64,000 nucleotides of DNA from UBA4656 sp002405525 (GTDB lineage: Bacteria; Pseudomonadota; Gammaproteobacteria; Xanthomonadales; Ahniellaceae), in assembly GCA_036723735.1 (NCBI GenBank), contig DAIMGT010000009.1:28721-92720 (forward strand), given 5' to 3'. Positions 42,386-49,989 of this stretch are shown one piece after another (the stretch's first letter is position 1; each line of letters begins with the position of its first letter). The translations under genes were made by a program, and so were the position numbers. The notes under the pieces were generated by a model. The model saw only the letters and a list, made by a program, of their open reading frames with translations, did no database searches and was not told the origin of the DNA.

Positions 42386-42466
42386 GAGCGCGCCCCGCGC
42401 GCGACCGCCACCTCGCGCACCGCGGCTAGACCCGGGCTTGCGGTCGCGAGCTGCGCTCGCTCCTAC
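42382..42466. repeat. REP-type inverted repeat at the end of a GNAT gene
   Basis: Left arm GTAGGAGCGCGC and onward to GACCGCC; right arm GCGGTCGCGAG and onward to GCTCGCTCCTAC. About 23 of 28 arm positions pair by eye. The core GTAGGAGCG belongs with GTGGGAGCGAGC of the other REPs here. The stop codon (42383-42385) of the GNAT gene is within the left arm. Confidence 0.8.
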
Positions 42467-42475
42467 AATGGGTCG

Positions 42476-42988
42476 ATGAACGCCGTCGACGCCCCGATCG
42501 TCCGCCGTCTCCACGCCGCCGATGCCGCGGCCTGGCGCGCCCTGATGCTGCTGGCGCTGCAGCGCGAACCTGACGCCTTCACCAGCGATGCGGCGGAATC
42601 GGCCGCGCTGCCGGTGGCGTGGTGGGAACGGCGCACTGCGGACGAGGTCGTGCTCGGGGCCTTCGAGGGCGGCGAACTCGCCGGGATGGTCGCCCTGCAG
42701 CCGCAGGCGCGCCTGCGCGTGCGGCACAAGGCCACCGTGTCGGGCCTCTACGTTCGTGAACGCAGCCGCGGCGGCGGGCTGGGTGCGCGCCTGCTGGACG
42801 CCACGATCGCCGTCGCGCGCGCGCGCGCCGCGCTGCGCGTGCTTCAGCTTCAGGCTTCCGCGCACAATGGTGGCGCCCTGCGCCTGTATGGGTCGCGCGG
42901 TTTCGTGGTGTTCGGCACCGAGCCGCTGGCGGTCCGCCACAGCGAGGGCTTCGTCACCAAGCTGCATCTGTGGCGGCCGCTGCCCTGA
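42476..42988 (+). CDS. GNAT family N-acetyltransferase
   Basis: A 170-residue single GNAT domain. VRRLHAADAAAWRALMLLAL is the first strand-helix unit, VSGLYVRERSRGGGLGARLLDATIAVAR the acetyl-CoA motif A, and LQLQASAHNGGALRLYGSRGF motif B, with FVVFGTEPLAVR at the C-terminus. The N-terminal block with DAFTSDAAES resembles small-molecule or protein acetyltransferases that handle amino-acid-like substrates; no substrate can be named. The ATG at 42476 lies 9 bp after the REP element. It is probably separate from the upstream GNAT gene. Confidence 0.85.
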   Translation: MNAVDAPIVRRLHAADAAAWRALMLLALQREPDAFTSDAAESAALPVAWWERRTADEVVLGAFEGGELAGMVALQPQARLRVRHKATVSGLYVRERSRGGGLGARLLDATIAVARARAALRVLQLQASAHNGGALRLYGSRGFVVFGTEPLAVRHSEGFVTKLHLWRPLP

Positions 42989-43072
42989 GAAGCTGCGAAA
43001 AGACAGCCTCCCAGGCAGGTCATGGATGGCCCGCGCGCGGGTCGTGTACGCAAGGGCACGATTCGCGGGAGA

Positions 43073-43095
43073 GAGTCCGGTCCTGTGCCGGACTC
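43073..43095. terminator. Hairpin between convergent GNAT and PAP2 genes
   Basis: An 8-bp perfect stem GAGTCCGG/CCGGACTC encloses a 7-nt loop (TCCTGTG). It lies in the 172-bp gap between two converging genes, as expected for a bidirectional terminator, though no U-tract is obvious. Confidence 0.5.
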
Positions 43096-43160
43096 GTGAC
43101 TGGAAGAAGCCGCAGGATGTGGGTCTCTTCACAGGCTCCGAGCGGCGCGGACAGCCGCGC

Positions 43161-43679
43161 TCAGAGCAGTGCGACGAGTTCGATCGACGCCAGCGCCAGC
43201 ACGCAGCCGATCACGGTCGCCGCCAGCACGTCGCTCGGGTAGTGCAGTCCGAGCACGACGCGCGACAGCGCCACTGCCACCGCGAACGGAACCAGCATCA
43301 ATGCCAGCCAGGGGAAGTACCAGCAGGCGACGAGGGTGAACGCGACCGCATGCAGGGTGTGGCCGGAGGGAAAGGAGAATTCGTCCAGCGGCGCGACCCA
43401 GGCGGTGATCGCAGTGTGGCTGGCGAAGGGACGTGGGCGCCTGGTCCAGCGCTTGAGCCTGCCGTAAAGCGCCAGCGAGACCAGCGCCACCGCCGCGAGA
43501 TGCAGGCTCGCCTGCGCCCCGTCGACGCCACCGAGCAGCGGCAGCAGGCCGATCAGCGCATACCAGACGTAGCCATCTCCGAGCCTGCTCACCACGGCGA
43601 ACAGGCGCTGCACCCGGCGTCGTCCGCCCCAGCGATTGAGATGAACGCACCAGTGGAGTTCGCGGGCGCGCGGCGACAT
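43161..43679 (-). CDS. PAP2-family phosphatase (membrane)
   Basis: A 172-residue membrane protein of the type 2 phosphatidic acid phosphatase family. The three signature motifs are present: KRWTRRPRP (motif 1), FPSGHTLHAV (motif 2, PSGH) and SRVVLGLHYPSD (motif 3). Four or five hydrophobic helices surround them. Likely substrates are lipid phosphates such as phosphatidate, phosphatidylglycerophosphate or undecaprenyl pyrophosphate. Its ATG overlaps the stop of the glycosyltransferase gene by one base (TGATG), so the two are co-translated. Joint work on a lipid-linked glycan is plausible but inferred. Confidence 0.9.
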   Translation of the reverse strand: MSPRARELHWCVHLNRWGGRRRVQRLFAVVSRLGDGYVWYALIGLLPLLGGVDGAQASLHLAAVALVSLALYGRLKRWTRRPRPFASHTAITAWVAPLDEFSFPSGHTLHAVAFTLVACWYFPWLALMLVPFAVAVALSRVVLGLHYPSDVLAATVIGCVLALASIELVALL

Positions 43680-44812
43680 CAGGCGGCGCTCCGCCCGCGC
43701 AGGCCGTCGAGCAGGTGGGCGAGCGCATGCGCAGCGGACTCGCGGGTCAGTCCGACGACGGCGCTGCGGGCGGCGAGACCCATGCGCTTTCGAGTGGCCG
43801 TGTCGCCGGCCAGTGCGACGGCGGCGTTCACGAAGGCGGCGGCGTCGGTCTTGTCCACCGTGCGGCCATGCGCTCCGTCGACGAGGTGCTCGCGCGCCGC
43901 GCCATAGTCGAAGGCCAGCGTCGGTACGCCAGAGGCCATGGCCTCCAAGGTGACGTTGCCGAAGGTTTCGGTCAGGCTCGGGAACAGGAACAGGTCGAGA
44001 CTGGCGAAATGGCGGCCGAGGTCCTCGCCGCACCGCTGGCCTGCGAAGACGTGGCCGCAATGATCGCGCTCGAGCCGCGCGCGTGCGGGGCCGTCGCCGA
44101 TCCAAACCATCCGCGCCCCGGGCACCGCGGCGGCGATGGCGTCGAAGGCGCGGAGCGCGAGCCCGAGGTTCTTTTCCGGCGCGATCCGGCCGACGTGGCC
44201 CACCGCGAGACCTTCGCGGCCGACGCTCCATGCGGTACGCAGGTCGTCGTCGCGGCGCGCCGGGTCGAACAGGCAGGTGTCCACGCCGCGAGAGAGCACG
44301 CGCACATCGTGGAAGCCGCGCGCCACCAGGTCGTCGCGCAATTCGCGGGTCGGCACCACGGTGGCCTGCGCGCGGTTGTGGAAGCCGCGCAGCCAGGCCG
44401 TGACCGCGGGCGCCAGCAGCCCTGCACCGTAGTAGGCAAGATAGTCGTCGAAGCGGGTGTGGAACCCGGTCGCGACGGGGATGCCCAGCGCGCGCGCCAC
44501 GCCTAGCGCGGACCAGCCCAGCGGGCCTTCGGTGGCGATGTAGGCCGCGTCGGGACGGCGCTGCCGCCAGGACGCGCGCAGTCGCCGGGCCGAGGGAAGT
44601 CCGAAGCGCAGCCCCGGATAACGCGGAATGCCGGCGCCCGCGACCAGGATGTCCCCGTCGCTGCCGGGCATGCCGCCCGCGTCGGGCTGGCGCGGGCGCA
44701 CCACGTCGACGGCGTGGCCGAGGCGCTCGAGGTGCTCGACGAAGCCGCGCACGGTGAGCGCGACGCCGTTGATCTCGGGCGGATAGGTCTCGGTGATGAC
44801 GGCGATGCGCAT
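43679..44812 (-). CDS. GT4-type glycosyltransferase
   Basis: A 377-residue GT-B glycosyltransferase of family 4. The N-terminal strand is MRIAVITETYPPEINGVALT, and the EX7E motif is ETFGNVTLEAM in the C-terminal domain; GHVGRIAPEKNLGLALRAF is the usual nucleotide-sugar domain entry. The N-terminal TYPPEINGVALTV block and ATGFHTRFDDY resemble glycolipid alpha-glucosyl/mannosyl transferases. The exact sugar and lipid acceptor are unknown. It starts 85 bp after the VanY-like gene on the same strand and is coupled to the PAP2 gene. Confidence 0.87.
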   Translation of the reverse strand: MRIAVITETYPPEINGVALTVRGFVEHLERLGHAVDVVRPRQPDAGGMPGSDGDILVAGAGIPRYPGLRFGLPSARRLRASWRQRRPDAAYIATEGPLGWSALGVARALGIPVATGFHTRFDDYLAYYGAGLLAPAVTAWLRGFHNRAQATVVPTRELRDDLVARGFHDVRVLSRGVDTCLFDPARRDDDLRTAWSVGREGLAVGHVGRIAPEKNLGLALRAFDAIAAAVPGARMVWIGDGPARARLERDHCGHVFAGQRCGEDLGRHFASLDLFLFPSLTETFGNVTLEAMASGVPTLAFDYGAAREHLVDGAHGRTVDKTDAAAFVNAAVALAGDTATRKRMGLAARSAVVGLTRESAAHALAHLLDGLRGRSAA

Positions 44813-44897
44813 GGCCCGTGCTGCCGGTGGTTCGGGGCATGTTGGGCATCGCCGGTTGCGGGGAGTTGACGCGCGGATGGCGCGTGGATGACGGCCC

Positions 44898-45779
44898 TCA
44901 GGGCAGGAAGCGCCAGTGCCAGGGCTCGTAGAGGATGCCGTGCGGGTTGTCTCGCGGGTAGCTCATGCGCAGGCGCAGGGCGGCCGCGTTGGCGGCAAGC
45001 CAGCGGAACGCAGGCGTCTGCTCGAACGAGACCTCCACCGGCGGCAGGCCCGGTGCGCCGAGGTCCACGGCGACGCCGGCGTGGTGTTCGCTGAAGCCGG
45101 GCGCGGCGTTGACCGCGAGGATGCGGTCCATTGCCTCGCCGCGCGCGCGCTTTCGCTCCAGGATGCGCGCCTGGTAAGCAGCGCTGCGGAAGCCGGAGAC
45201 CAGTTCCATCCAGACGCCGTCGCGCGCAGCCTGCATGCGCAGCGCCCGCCAGCGGTGCGCGGCGTCCGGATGCAGCCAGCACTCGCGCCCCGAAAGGTCT
45301 GTGCCCGCCAGCGCCAGCACCCGCGCTTCGGCGACGCGCGGCAGCGCGCGCGTCGTGCCGTAGTCGCCCGGGACCTCACGCAGCACCGCCGCGATCGCCG
45401 CCCGCGCTGCGGCCGGACCGGCGGCGGGCTCGCCGCCGGCGCGGAACGGCGGCCCACCGCGCCCGGTCAGCGGGGTAGCGAGCCGGCGCCGACCGAGCGT
45501 CACGCCGATGTGCAGGCGCGCGCGTGGGAAGGCGCGGGCCAGCAGCGGCGCGAGTTCGGCCAGCGCGGCGCGCAGACCCGCCCCGGCGCGTGCCGGGGCG
45601 GCGAGCTGCAGGTGAACGGCGTCGCCGACGAAGCGCCATGCGCCATTCGCAAGCGCGCCGCCGTCGATCTTGCGATGCAGGGCGATCGTGCCGGCGCGCG
45701 GCCCGCCGCGCAGGAAGGCCTCGAAGCGCGGCGCGTTGAGGCGCAGCGGGAAACGTCGGTGGTCGCGCGGAGCCGTCAT
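44898..45779 (-). CDS. VanY-type D,D-carboxypeptidase family protein
   Basis: A 293-residue protein whose C-terminal ~150 residues are a VanY/M15-like peptidase domain: ELVSGFRSAAYQARI, then FSEHHAGVAVDLGAP with zinc-ligand His and Asp, and EPWHWRFLP with the final His. This domain trims D-Ala-D-Ala or D-Ala-D-Lac stem ends of peptidoglycan. The N-terminal ~130 residues are an unassigned domain. No signal peptide is visible, so export or cytoplasmic action on recycled muropeptides are both open. It follows the alpha/beta hydrolase gene after 23 bp on the same strand. Confidence 0.85.
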   Translation of the reverse strand: MTAPRDHRRFPLRLNAPRFEAFLRGGPRAGTIALHRKIDGGALANGAWRFVGDAVHLQLAAPARAGAGLRAALAELAPLLARAFPRARLHIGVTLGRRRLATPLTGRGGPPFRAGGEPAAGPAAARAAIAAVLREVPGDYGTTRALPRVAEARVLALAGTDLSGRECWLHPDAAHRWRALRMQAARDGVWMELVSGFRSAAYQARILERKRARGEAMDRILAVNAAPGFSEHHAGVAVDLGAPGLPPVEVSFEQTPAFRWLAANAAALRLRMSYPRDNPHGILYEPWHWRFLP

Positions 45780-45802
45780 GCAGCGAGGTTATCAGCGCGC
45801 GT

Positions 45803-47158
45803 TCAGGGCGCCGAGACGCGGCCGATCCAGCCGGCGATGTGGTCGCCCACTGCGGCGTCGACCGTCCCCGCGCGCAGGTAGTCGCCCGGGCCCGGCGGGC
45901 CTTCGCCGGCGATGAACAGGTGGTTGAGCGGCGGGAACAGCACCAGTTCGGCGCGCTCGTCGCCGTCGAACGCCGCCTGCCAGCGCGCGAAGTCGGCGGC
46001 CGGCGTGACCTGGTAGTCGCGCCCGCCCTGCAGCACCAGCAGCGGCAACGTCGATTTCCGTTGCACCGCGACCGGGTCGTAGCCAGCGAGGTCGCGCCAG
46101 TAGGCCGCGGGCAGGCCGAGCAGCAGCGAGTCGCGCGGCGGGTCGGTGTCGCCGAGCGCGCGGGTCGCCGCCGCCTGGGCGTCGATCAGAGCGATCTGCG
46201 CCTGCTCGGCGTCCGACATGCCGTCCTCCAGCGCGGCGAGGTAGCGCACCTGCTCGGGCACCACGTCGACCAGCGGGCGAGCCGGGGCCGCGAGCAGCAC
46301 CACGCCCGCCAGCCCCTCGGCGCGCGCGGCGATGCGCGGCGCCATCATCGCGCCGAGGCTGTGCCCCACGAGGTAGACGCGCGCCGGATCGATCGCGCGG
46401 TCGGCCCGCAGGGCGGCGATCGCGGCCACTGCGTCGTCGACCGTCTCGAGATCGACGGTGAAGTCGCCGGCGAAGTCCTTCGGGCGGGCGAAGGTGCGCT
46501 TGTCGTAGCGCAGCGCCGCGATGCCGCGCGCGGCCAGCCCGCGCGCCAGGTCGCGGAACGGTTTGTTGGGCCCGATCGTCTCGTCGCGGTCGAGCGGGCC
46601 CGAGCCGTGCACCAGCACGACCGTCGGGAATGGACCCTCGCCGCGCGGCAGCGCCAGCGTGCCCGGCAGGCCGTCGACCTCGAAGTCGATTTCGGCGTAG
46701 GGCGCATCGGGCGGGGGTGGCGCCGCGGGCTGGGGCGCAGCGGGCACCATGCGGAAGGTGTGGATCGCCCCATCGGCATCGAATCCGATGCGTGCCTCGA
46801 TCGGCATCATCGGGTACTCGATGCGAAAGGCGACCAGCGGCGTGCCGCCGACCGCGATGCCGCGCGCGGGACCGCGACGGCCCGGGCCGCCGAGCTGCTT
46901 GGGCAGGGTGTTCCAGACCTCGCCCAGCTTGTCCGGCGGCAGCGCGGCCTTGGCACGCGCATCGAACATCGCGTGCGCGTCGTCGAAGGCGCCGCGCTCC
47001 ATGGATTCCATGAAACGCGTCGCACGCTCGGCCTGCTTGGCATCGAGCGGCGCCTGCGCCGCCGGTGCCATTGCCTGTCGGTATTGCGCGTACACCCAGC
47101 TGGCGGCGCCCAGCAGGGCGGCCACGATGGCGAGCGCGATCCAGGTCCACTTGCGCAT
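45803..47158 (-). CDS. Exported alpha/beta hydrolase with N-terminal DUF3887-like domain
   Basis: A 451-residue protein with an N-terminal signal or anchor (KWTWIALAIVAALLGAAS). Residues ~40-140 resemble DUF3887 (ATRFMESMERGAFDDAHAMF). An alpha/beta hydrolase domain follows: VVLVHGSGPLDRDETIGP is the oxyanion region, VYLVGHSLGAMMAP the nucleophile elbow with Ser, VLQGGRDYQVTP the acid, and PPLNHLFI the His. The domain pair is typical of uncharacterised secreted esterases. The start at 47158 is chosen over a GTG 12 bp upstream. It is 16 bp after the DUF4177 gene. Confidence 0.85.
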   Translation of the reverse strand: MRKWTWIALAIVAALLGAASWVYAQYRQAMAPAAQAPLDAKQAERATRFMESMERGAFDDAHAMFDARAKAALPPDKLGEVWNTLPKQLGGPGRRGPARGIAVGGTPLVAFRIEYPMMPIEARIGFDADGAIHTFRMVPAAPQPAAPPPPDAPYAEIDFEVDGLPGTLALPRGEGPFPTVVLVHGSGPLDRDETIGPNKPFRDLARGLAARGIAALRYDKRTFARPKDFAGDFTVDLETVDDAVAAIAALRADRAIDPARVYLVGHSLGAMMAPRIAARAEGLAGVVLLAAPARPLVDVVPEQVRYLAALEDGMSDAEQAQIALIDAQAAATRALGDTDPPRDSLLLGLPAAYWRDLAGYDPVAVQRKSTLPLLVLQGGRDYQVTPAADFARWQAAFDGDERAELVLFPPLNHLFIAGEGPPGPGDYLRAGTVDAAVGDHIAGWIGRVSAP

Positions 47159-47174
47159 GGCTTGTCTCACGTCC

Positions 47175-47366
47175 TCAGGCAGGTCGTTTGAACACCAGGC
47201 GCAACCCGCCCATCGCGGTCGTGCCGGGCACGGTCAACACCAGTTCCCAGCCTTGCGAGCCCTGGCGGTCGAGTTCGGACTGCAGGTCGGCGGTGGGGAT
47301 GATGGCTTTCCACATGCTGTTGGGCTTGATCTCGACGACGTGGTAGCGCCAGCGGTCGGATGGCAT
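47175..47366 (-). CDS. DUF4177 family small protein
   Basis: A 63-residue protein with the DUF4177 pattern: WRYHVVEIKPNSMW, a helix ADLQSELDRQGSQGWELV, and a terminal strand GLRLVFKRPA. Function unknown; DUF4177 is common in small standalone proteins. The start lies 4 bp after the ribbon-helix-helix gene stop and its own stop is 16 bp before the hydrolase gene, so it is inside the SPFH operon. Confidence 0.85.
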   Translation of the reverse strand: MPSDRWRYHVVEIKPNSMWKAIIPTADLQSELDRQGSQGWELVLTVPGTTAMGGLRLVFKRPA

Positions 47367-47370
47367 GGGG

Positions 47371-47580
47371 TCAATCTCCGGGTTGGGTCGGGTCTTCGGG
47401 AGGCGCGCCGCGCTCGTCGGCGGGCGGTGGCTTCGGCAGCCGCCCGGCGCGCCGCAGCGCGTCGCGCAGCACGTATTCGATCTGTGCGTTCATGCTGCGC
47501 AGTTCGTCGTCCGCCCAGCGCTGCACGGCGTCGATCACCGCGACGCTGATCCGCAGCGGATAGGCCTTCTTCTCGCCCAT
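47371..47580 (-). CDS. Arc-like ribbon-helix-helix DNA-binding protein
   Basis: A 69-residue small regulator. KKAYPLRISVAVIDAVQRWA and the following DELRSMNAQIEYVLRDAL have the strand-helix-helix layout of Arc/MetJ-type repressors, which bind as dimers and insert the strand into the major groove; PLRIS is the candidate DNA-contacting strand. The last ~20 residues are Pro-rich and probably disordered. It sits third in the SPFH operon, 4 bp after the membrane protein gene. It is a natural candidate for binding the repeated GATATCA boxes at the operon promoter. Confidence 0.85.
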   Translation of the reverse strand: MGEKKAYPLRISVAVIDAVQRWADDELRSMNAQIEYVLRDALRRAGRLPKPPPADERGAPPEDPTQPGD

Positions 47581-47584
47581 GGCC

Positions 47585-47926
47585 TCAGCGCCGGTACAGG
47601 CCTTGCAGCCGCTGGTGCATCGCGAACAGGCTTCCCACCACCGGCACGCAGACCGCGATCGTGACGATCCACTCCTGCCGGACCGGCGCGGTCGCGGCGA
47701 CCAGGAACACACCGAGCAACAGGTGCGCCGCCCCGATCGCCGCCACCGACTGGCCGACGATGGCCGCCACGCGCGGGTGGTCGCGTGGGTCGATGCGCGA
47801 GAAGTCCACGCCGTTGATGAGGCGCGTGCTGCCCGAGCGCGTGAGCCAGGCGCCGAGCGCAAGCAGCCCCATCGCGCTCGCCACGAGCACCCAGCCGCCC
47901 ATGCGCTGCTCCACGAGCGCGTCCAT
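47585..47926 (-). CDS. Small membrane protein, DUF3784-like
   Basis: A 113-residue protein with three hydrophobic helices (about residues 10-30, 60-80 and 87-105). The last helix region has Val/Gly-rich WIVTIAVCVPVVGSLFAM. The topology and conserved INGVDFSRIDP segment resemble DUF3784-type membrane proteins. Function unknown. It begins one base after the SPFH stop, so the two are tightly coupled, and it precedes the ribbon-helix-helix gene. Confidence 0.65.
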   Translation of the reverse strand: MDALVEQRMGGWVLVASAMGLLALGAWLTRSGSTRLINGVDFSRIDPRDHPRVAAIVGQSVAAIGAAHLLLGVFLVAATAPVRQEWIVTIAVCVPVVGSLFAMHQRLQGLYRR

Positions 47927-47927
47927 C

Positions 47928-48797
47928 TCAGCCGTACAGCGTGCCGGTGTTGACGATCGGTTGCGTGCCGCGCTCGCCGCACAGCACGACCAGCAGGTTC
48001 GACACCATCGCCGCCTTGCGCTCGTCGTCGAGGCTGATCTTGCCCTCGCGCTCGAGATGCTCGAGCGCCATGTGCACCATGCTCACCGCGCCCTCGACGA
48101 TCTTGGTGCGCGCGGCGACGATCGCGCTGGCCTGCTGGCGCTGCAGCATCGCCTGCGCGATCTCCTGCGCGTAGGCGAGGTGGCTGATGCGCGCCTCGAT
48201 CACGGTCACGCCGGCCTCGCCGAGGCGCTCCTGGATCTCGCGCTGCAGGTGGGCGTTGATCTCCTTCGAGTGGCTGCGCAGCGATACGGTGTGCTCGTCC
48301 TGCAGGTCGTAAGGGTAGGACGTCGCCATCTGGCGCAGCGCGGCTTCCGACTGCACGTGGACGAAGTTCTCGTAGTCGTCGACCTTGAACACGGCCTCGG
48401 CGGTGTCGTGCACCTGCCAGACGACGATCGCGCCGATCTCGATCGGCGAGCCTTCGAGGTCGTTGACCTTCAGCTTGCCGCTTTCGAAGTTGCGCACGCG
48501 CAGGCTGATCGGCTTCTTGGAGTAGAACGGGTTGGCCCAGCGCAGGCCTTCCTCGCGGCTGGTGCCGACGTAGCGGCCGAACAGCTGCAGCACCACGCCG
48601 GTGTTCGGCTGCACCATGAAGAAGCCGAACAGCAGGAAGAACAGCACCACGCTGCCCAGCACGTTGGCGATCAGCGGCGCGACGCCGGCGCCGTTCTGCG
48701 CCAGCCACACGTAGGCGTAGATGTTGGTCGCGCTCAGGGCCAGCAGGGCGATCAGCACCGGGATGCCGGACAGGGTGGAGGTCTTGGACTCTTGCAT
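47928..48797 (-). CDS. SPFH/band-7 family membrane protein
   Basis: A 289-residue stomatin/prohibitin-like protein. Two N-terminal hydrophobic segments (about 12-32 and 40-62) precede the SPFH domain (~65-215: GVVLQLFGRYVGTSREEG, ISLRVRNFESGKLKVND, IEIGAIVVWQVHDTAEAVF, VTVIEARISHLAYAQEIAQ). A short helical tail with the coiled-coil segment LEHLEREGKISLDDERKAAM follows. SPFH proteins form ring-like membrane scaffolds and often pair with proteases; none is encoded beside it. It heads a tightly packed operon with the DUF3784-like, ribbon-helix-helix and DUF4177 genes. Confidence 0.92.
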   Translation of the reverse strand: MQESKTSTLSGIPVLIALLALSATNIYAYVWLAQNGAGVAPLIANVLGSVVLFFLLFGFFMVQPNTGVVLQLFGRYVGTSREEGLRWANPFYSKKPISLRVRNFESGKLKVNDLEGSPIEIGAIVVWQVHDTAEAVFKVDDYENFVHVQSEAALRQMATSYPYDLQDEHTVSLRSHSKEINAHLQREIQERLGEAGVTVIEARISHLAYAQEIAQAMLQRQQASAIVAARTKIVEGAVSMVHMALEHLEREGKISLDDERKAAMVSNLLVVLCGERGTQPIVNTGTLYG

Positions 48798-48836
48798 GGG
48801 CTTTCTCCGCGCCGCGCCGTCGCGGCTTCGAAGAAC

Positions 48837-48854
48837 GATATCAGAAAGATATCA
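48837..48854 (-). promoter_or_regulatory. Tandem GATATCA boxes upstream of the SPFH operon (candidate operator/promoter)
   Basis: GATATCA occurs at 48837-48843 and 48848-48854, 11 bp apart, each containing the palindrome GATATC. On the minus strand a TTGCAG hexamer lies just upstream and a TATCGT-like hexamer overlaps the second box at 16-bp spacing, so the boxes would sit in the core promoter, 40-58 bp before the SPFH start. The surrounding DNA (48840-48925) is much more AT-rich than the window average. Confidence 0.55.
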
Positions 48855-49015
48855 ATCTGCAAGACTGAAAGTCACGGCCACCATGGCGTCAGCGCCAACT
48901 CACTGAAAAAAAAGATTTTCTGGCCGGAGGGCGGTGGCTGGGTGAGAGTCACCTCGGGGCTCTTCGGGCGGGTCGGGTACCCCGTGGAGCCCGACGAGGT
49001 CCGCGGCGAGCCCCG

Positions 49016-49030
49016 CTGCGCGCCGCGCAG
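49016..49030 (-). terminator. Short GC hairpin after the beta-propeller gene
   Basis: CTGCG/CGCAG with a CGCCG loop, 18 bp past the beta-propeller stop, in the gap before the SPFH promoter. It has no T-run; weak terminator at best. Confidence 0.35.
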
Positions 49031-49047
49031 GGCGCGCTTGCCGCGGT

Positions 49048-49989
49048 TCAGCGCGGGTCGAACCGGACCAGCGGCGCGGGGAGTTTCTCGGTGCCGATCC
49101 AGATCCGCTCGCCGTCGCGGTCGAAGGCGATCGCTTCGGCCTGCACCAGCGGCGGCATGCGCAGGCGTTGCGGCGCGCGGCGCAGGGCCTCGAGCCACGG
49201 CTCGCCGGCCGTGCGCGACATCAGGTAGGCCTCGCGATAGGTCAGCAGCACCAGGCGCAGCCCGTCGGGACTGAGGTCCGCGCTGGTCACCTGGCTCATG
49301 TAGCGCGCACCGGGCGGCGCGCGCCGCAGGTCGTCGTCGGTCGGTTGCGGGATGCCGGCGATGCTGGCGATCGGCTCGGCGACGACCGCCGACGCGGGCT
49401 CGCCCGCGCGCGGCAGGGGCACGCGGAAGACCTGGGTCGGCACGCGCTTCTTCGCCACCAGCAGGATCTCGCCGGCCGCCACGTCGACCGCGATCGCCTC
49501 GCAGTCGCGCGGGCCATCGGGCCAGCGCACCTCGAGCCGCCACGCCACCGGCACCGGCGCCGGCGCTGCGGTGGGGTCGGGTTCGCGTACCGCGATCAGT
49601 TCGATCGACTCGCGCAGGCCGCCGTTGTCGCCGGTGTCGGCGATCAGCAGCCAGGCCTCGCCGTCGCGAACGAACGACGACAGGTCCTCCCAGTCGTAGT
49701 TGCGCGCGCCGTCGACCGGCCAGGTGCCGATGCGCCGGCCGTCGGTGGCGAGCAGGTGCAGCAGGTTGCCATTGTCGCTGTCGTTGAGCGCCCACAGGCG
49801 CTCGTCCGCGCGGCGCGAGGCGGCCAGCCCGCTGATCTCGGCCACCGCGGCGTCGTTGACCACGCCCGGCGTGCGATGCCGGTAACCTGCGTCGTCGAGC
49901 CGGCGCAGGTTGAGTTCCAGCGGCACCGGCCCGGCGGCCAGCAGGGCGCCGGCGAGCGCGAGCAGCAGCAACCCGGCCAGTGGCCTCAC
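49048..49989 (-). CDS. Predicted secreted beta-propeller protein
   Basis: A 313-residue exported protein with a signal sequence (PLAGLLLLALAGALLAAG). Repeated strand pairs such as LWALNDSDNGNLLHLLATDG, NYDWEDLSSFVRDGEAWLLI and VTSADLSPDGLRLVLLTYRE suggest a beta-propeller of the esterase-like phytase/SdiA-regulated sort, but no catalytic set is visible. The start is GTG at 49989, overlapping the transglutaminase stop (GTGA). Coupled translation with that gene suggests joint work in the periplasm or cell surface; this is inference. Confidence 0.75.
   Translation of the reverse strand: MRPLAGLLLLALAGALLAAGPVPLELNLRRLDDAGYRHRTPGVVNDAAVAEISGLAASRRADERLWALNDSDNGNLLHLLATDGRRIGTWPVDGARNYDWEDLSSFVRDGEAWLLIADTGDNGGLRESIELIAVREPDPTAAPAPVPVAWRLEVRWPDGPRDCEAIAVDVAAGEILLVAKKRVPTQVFRVPLPRAGEPASAVVAEPIASIAGIPQPTDDDLRRAPPGARYMSQVTSADLSPDGLRLVLLTYREAYLMSRTAGEPWLEALRRAPQRLRMPPLVQAEAIAFDRDGERIWIGTEKLPAPLVRFDPR

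Noticed and set aside
42989..43160. Possible small gene in the gap between GNAT and PAP2 genes
   Set aside because: Short frames such as MDGPRAGRVRKG have no codon bias or ribosome site; the region is better explained by the terminator hairpin.
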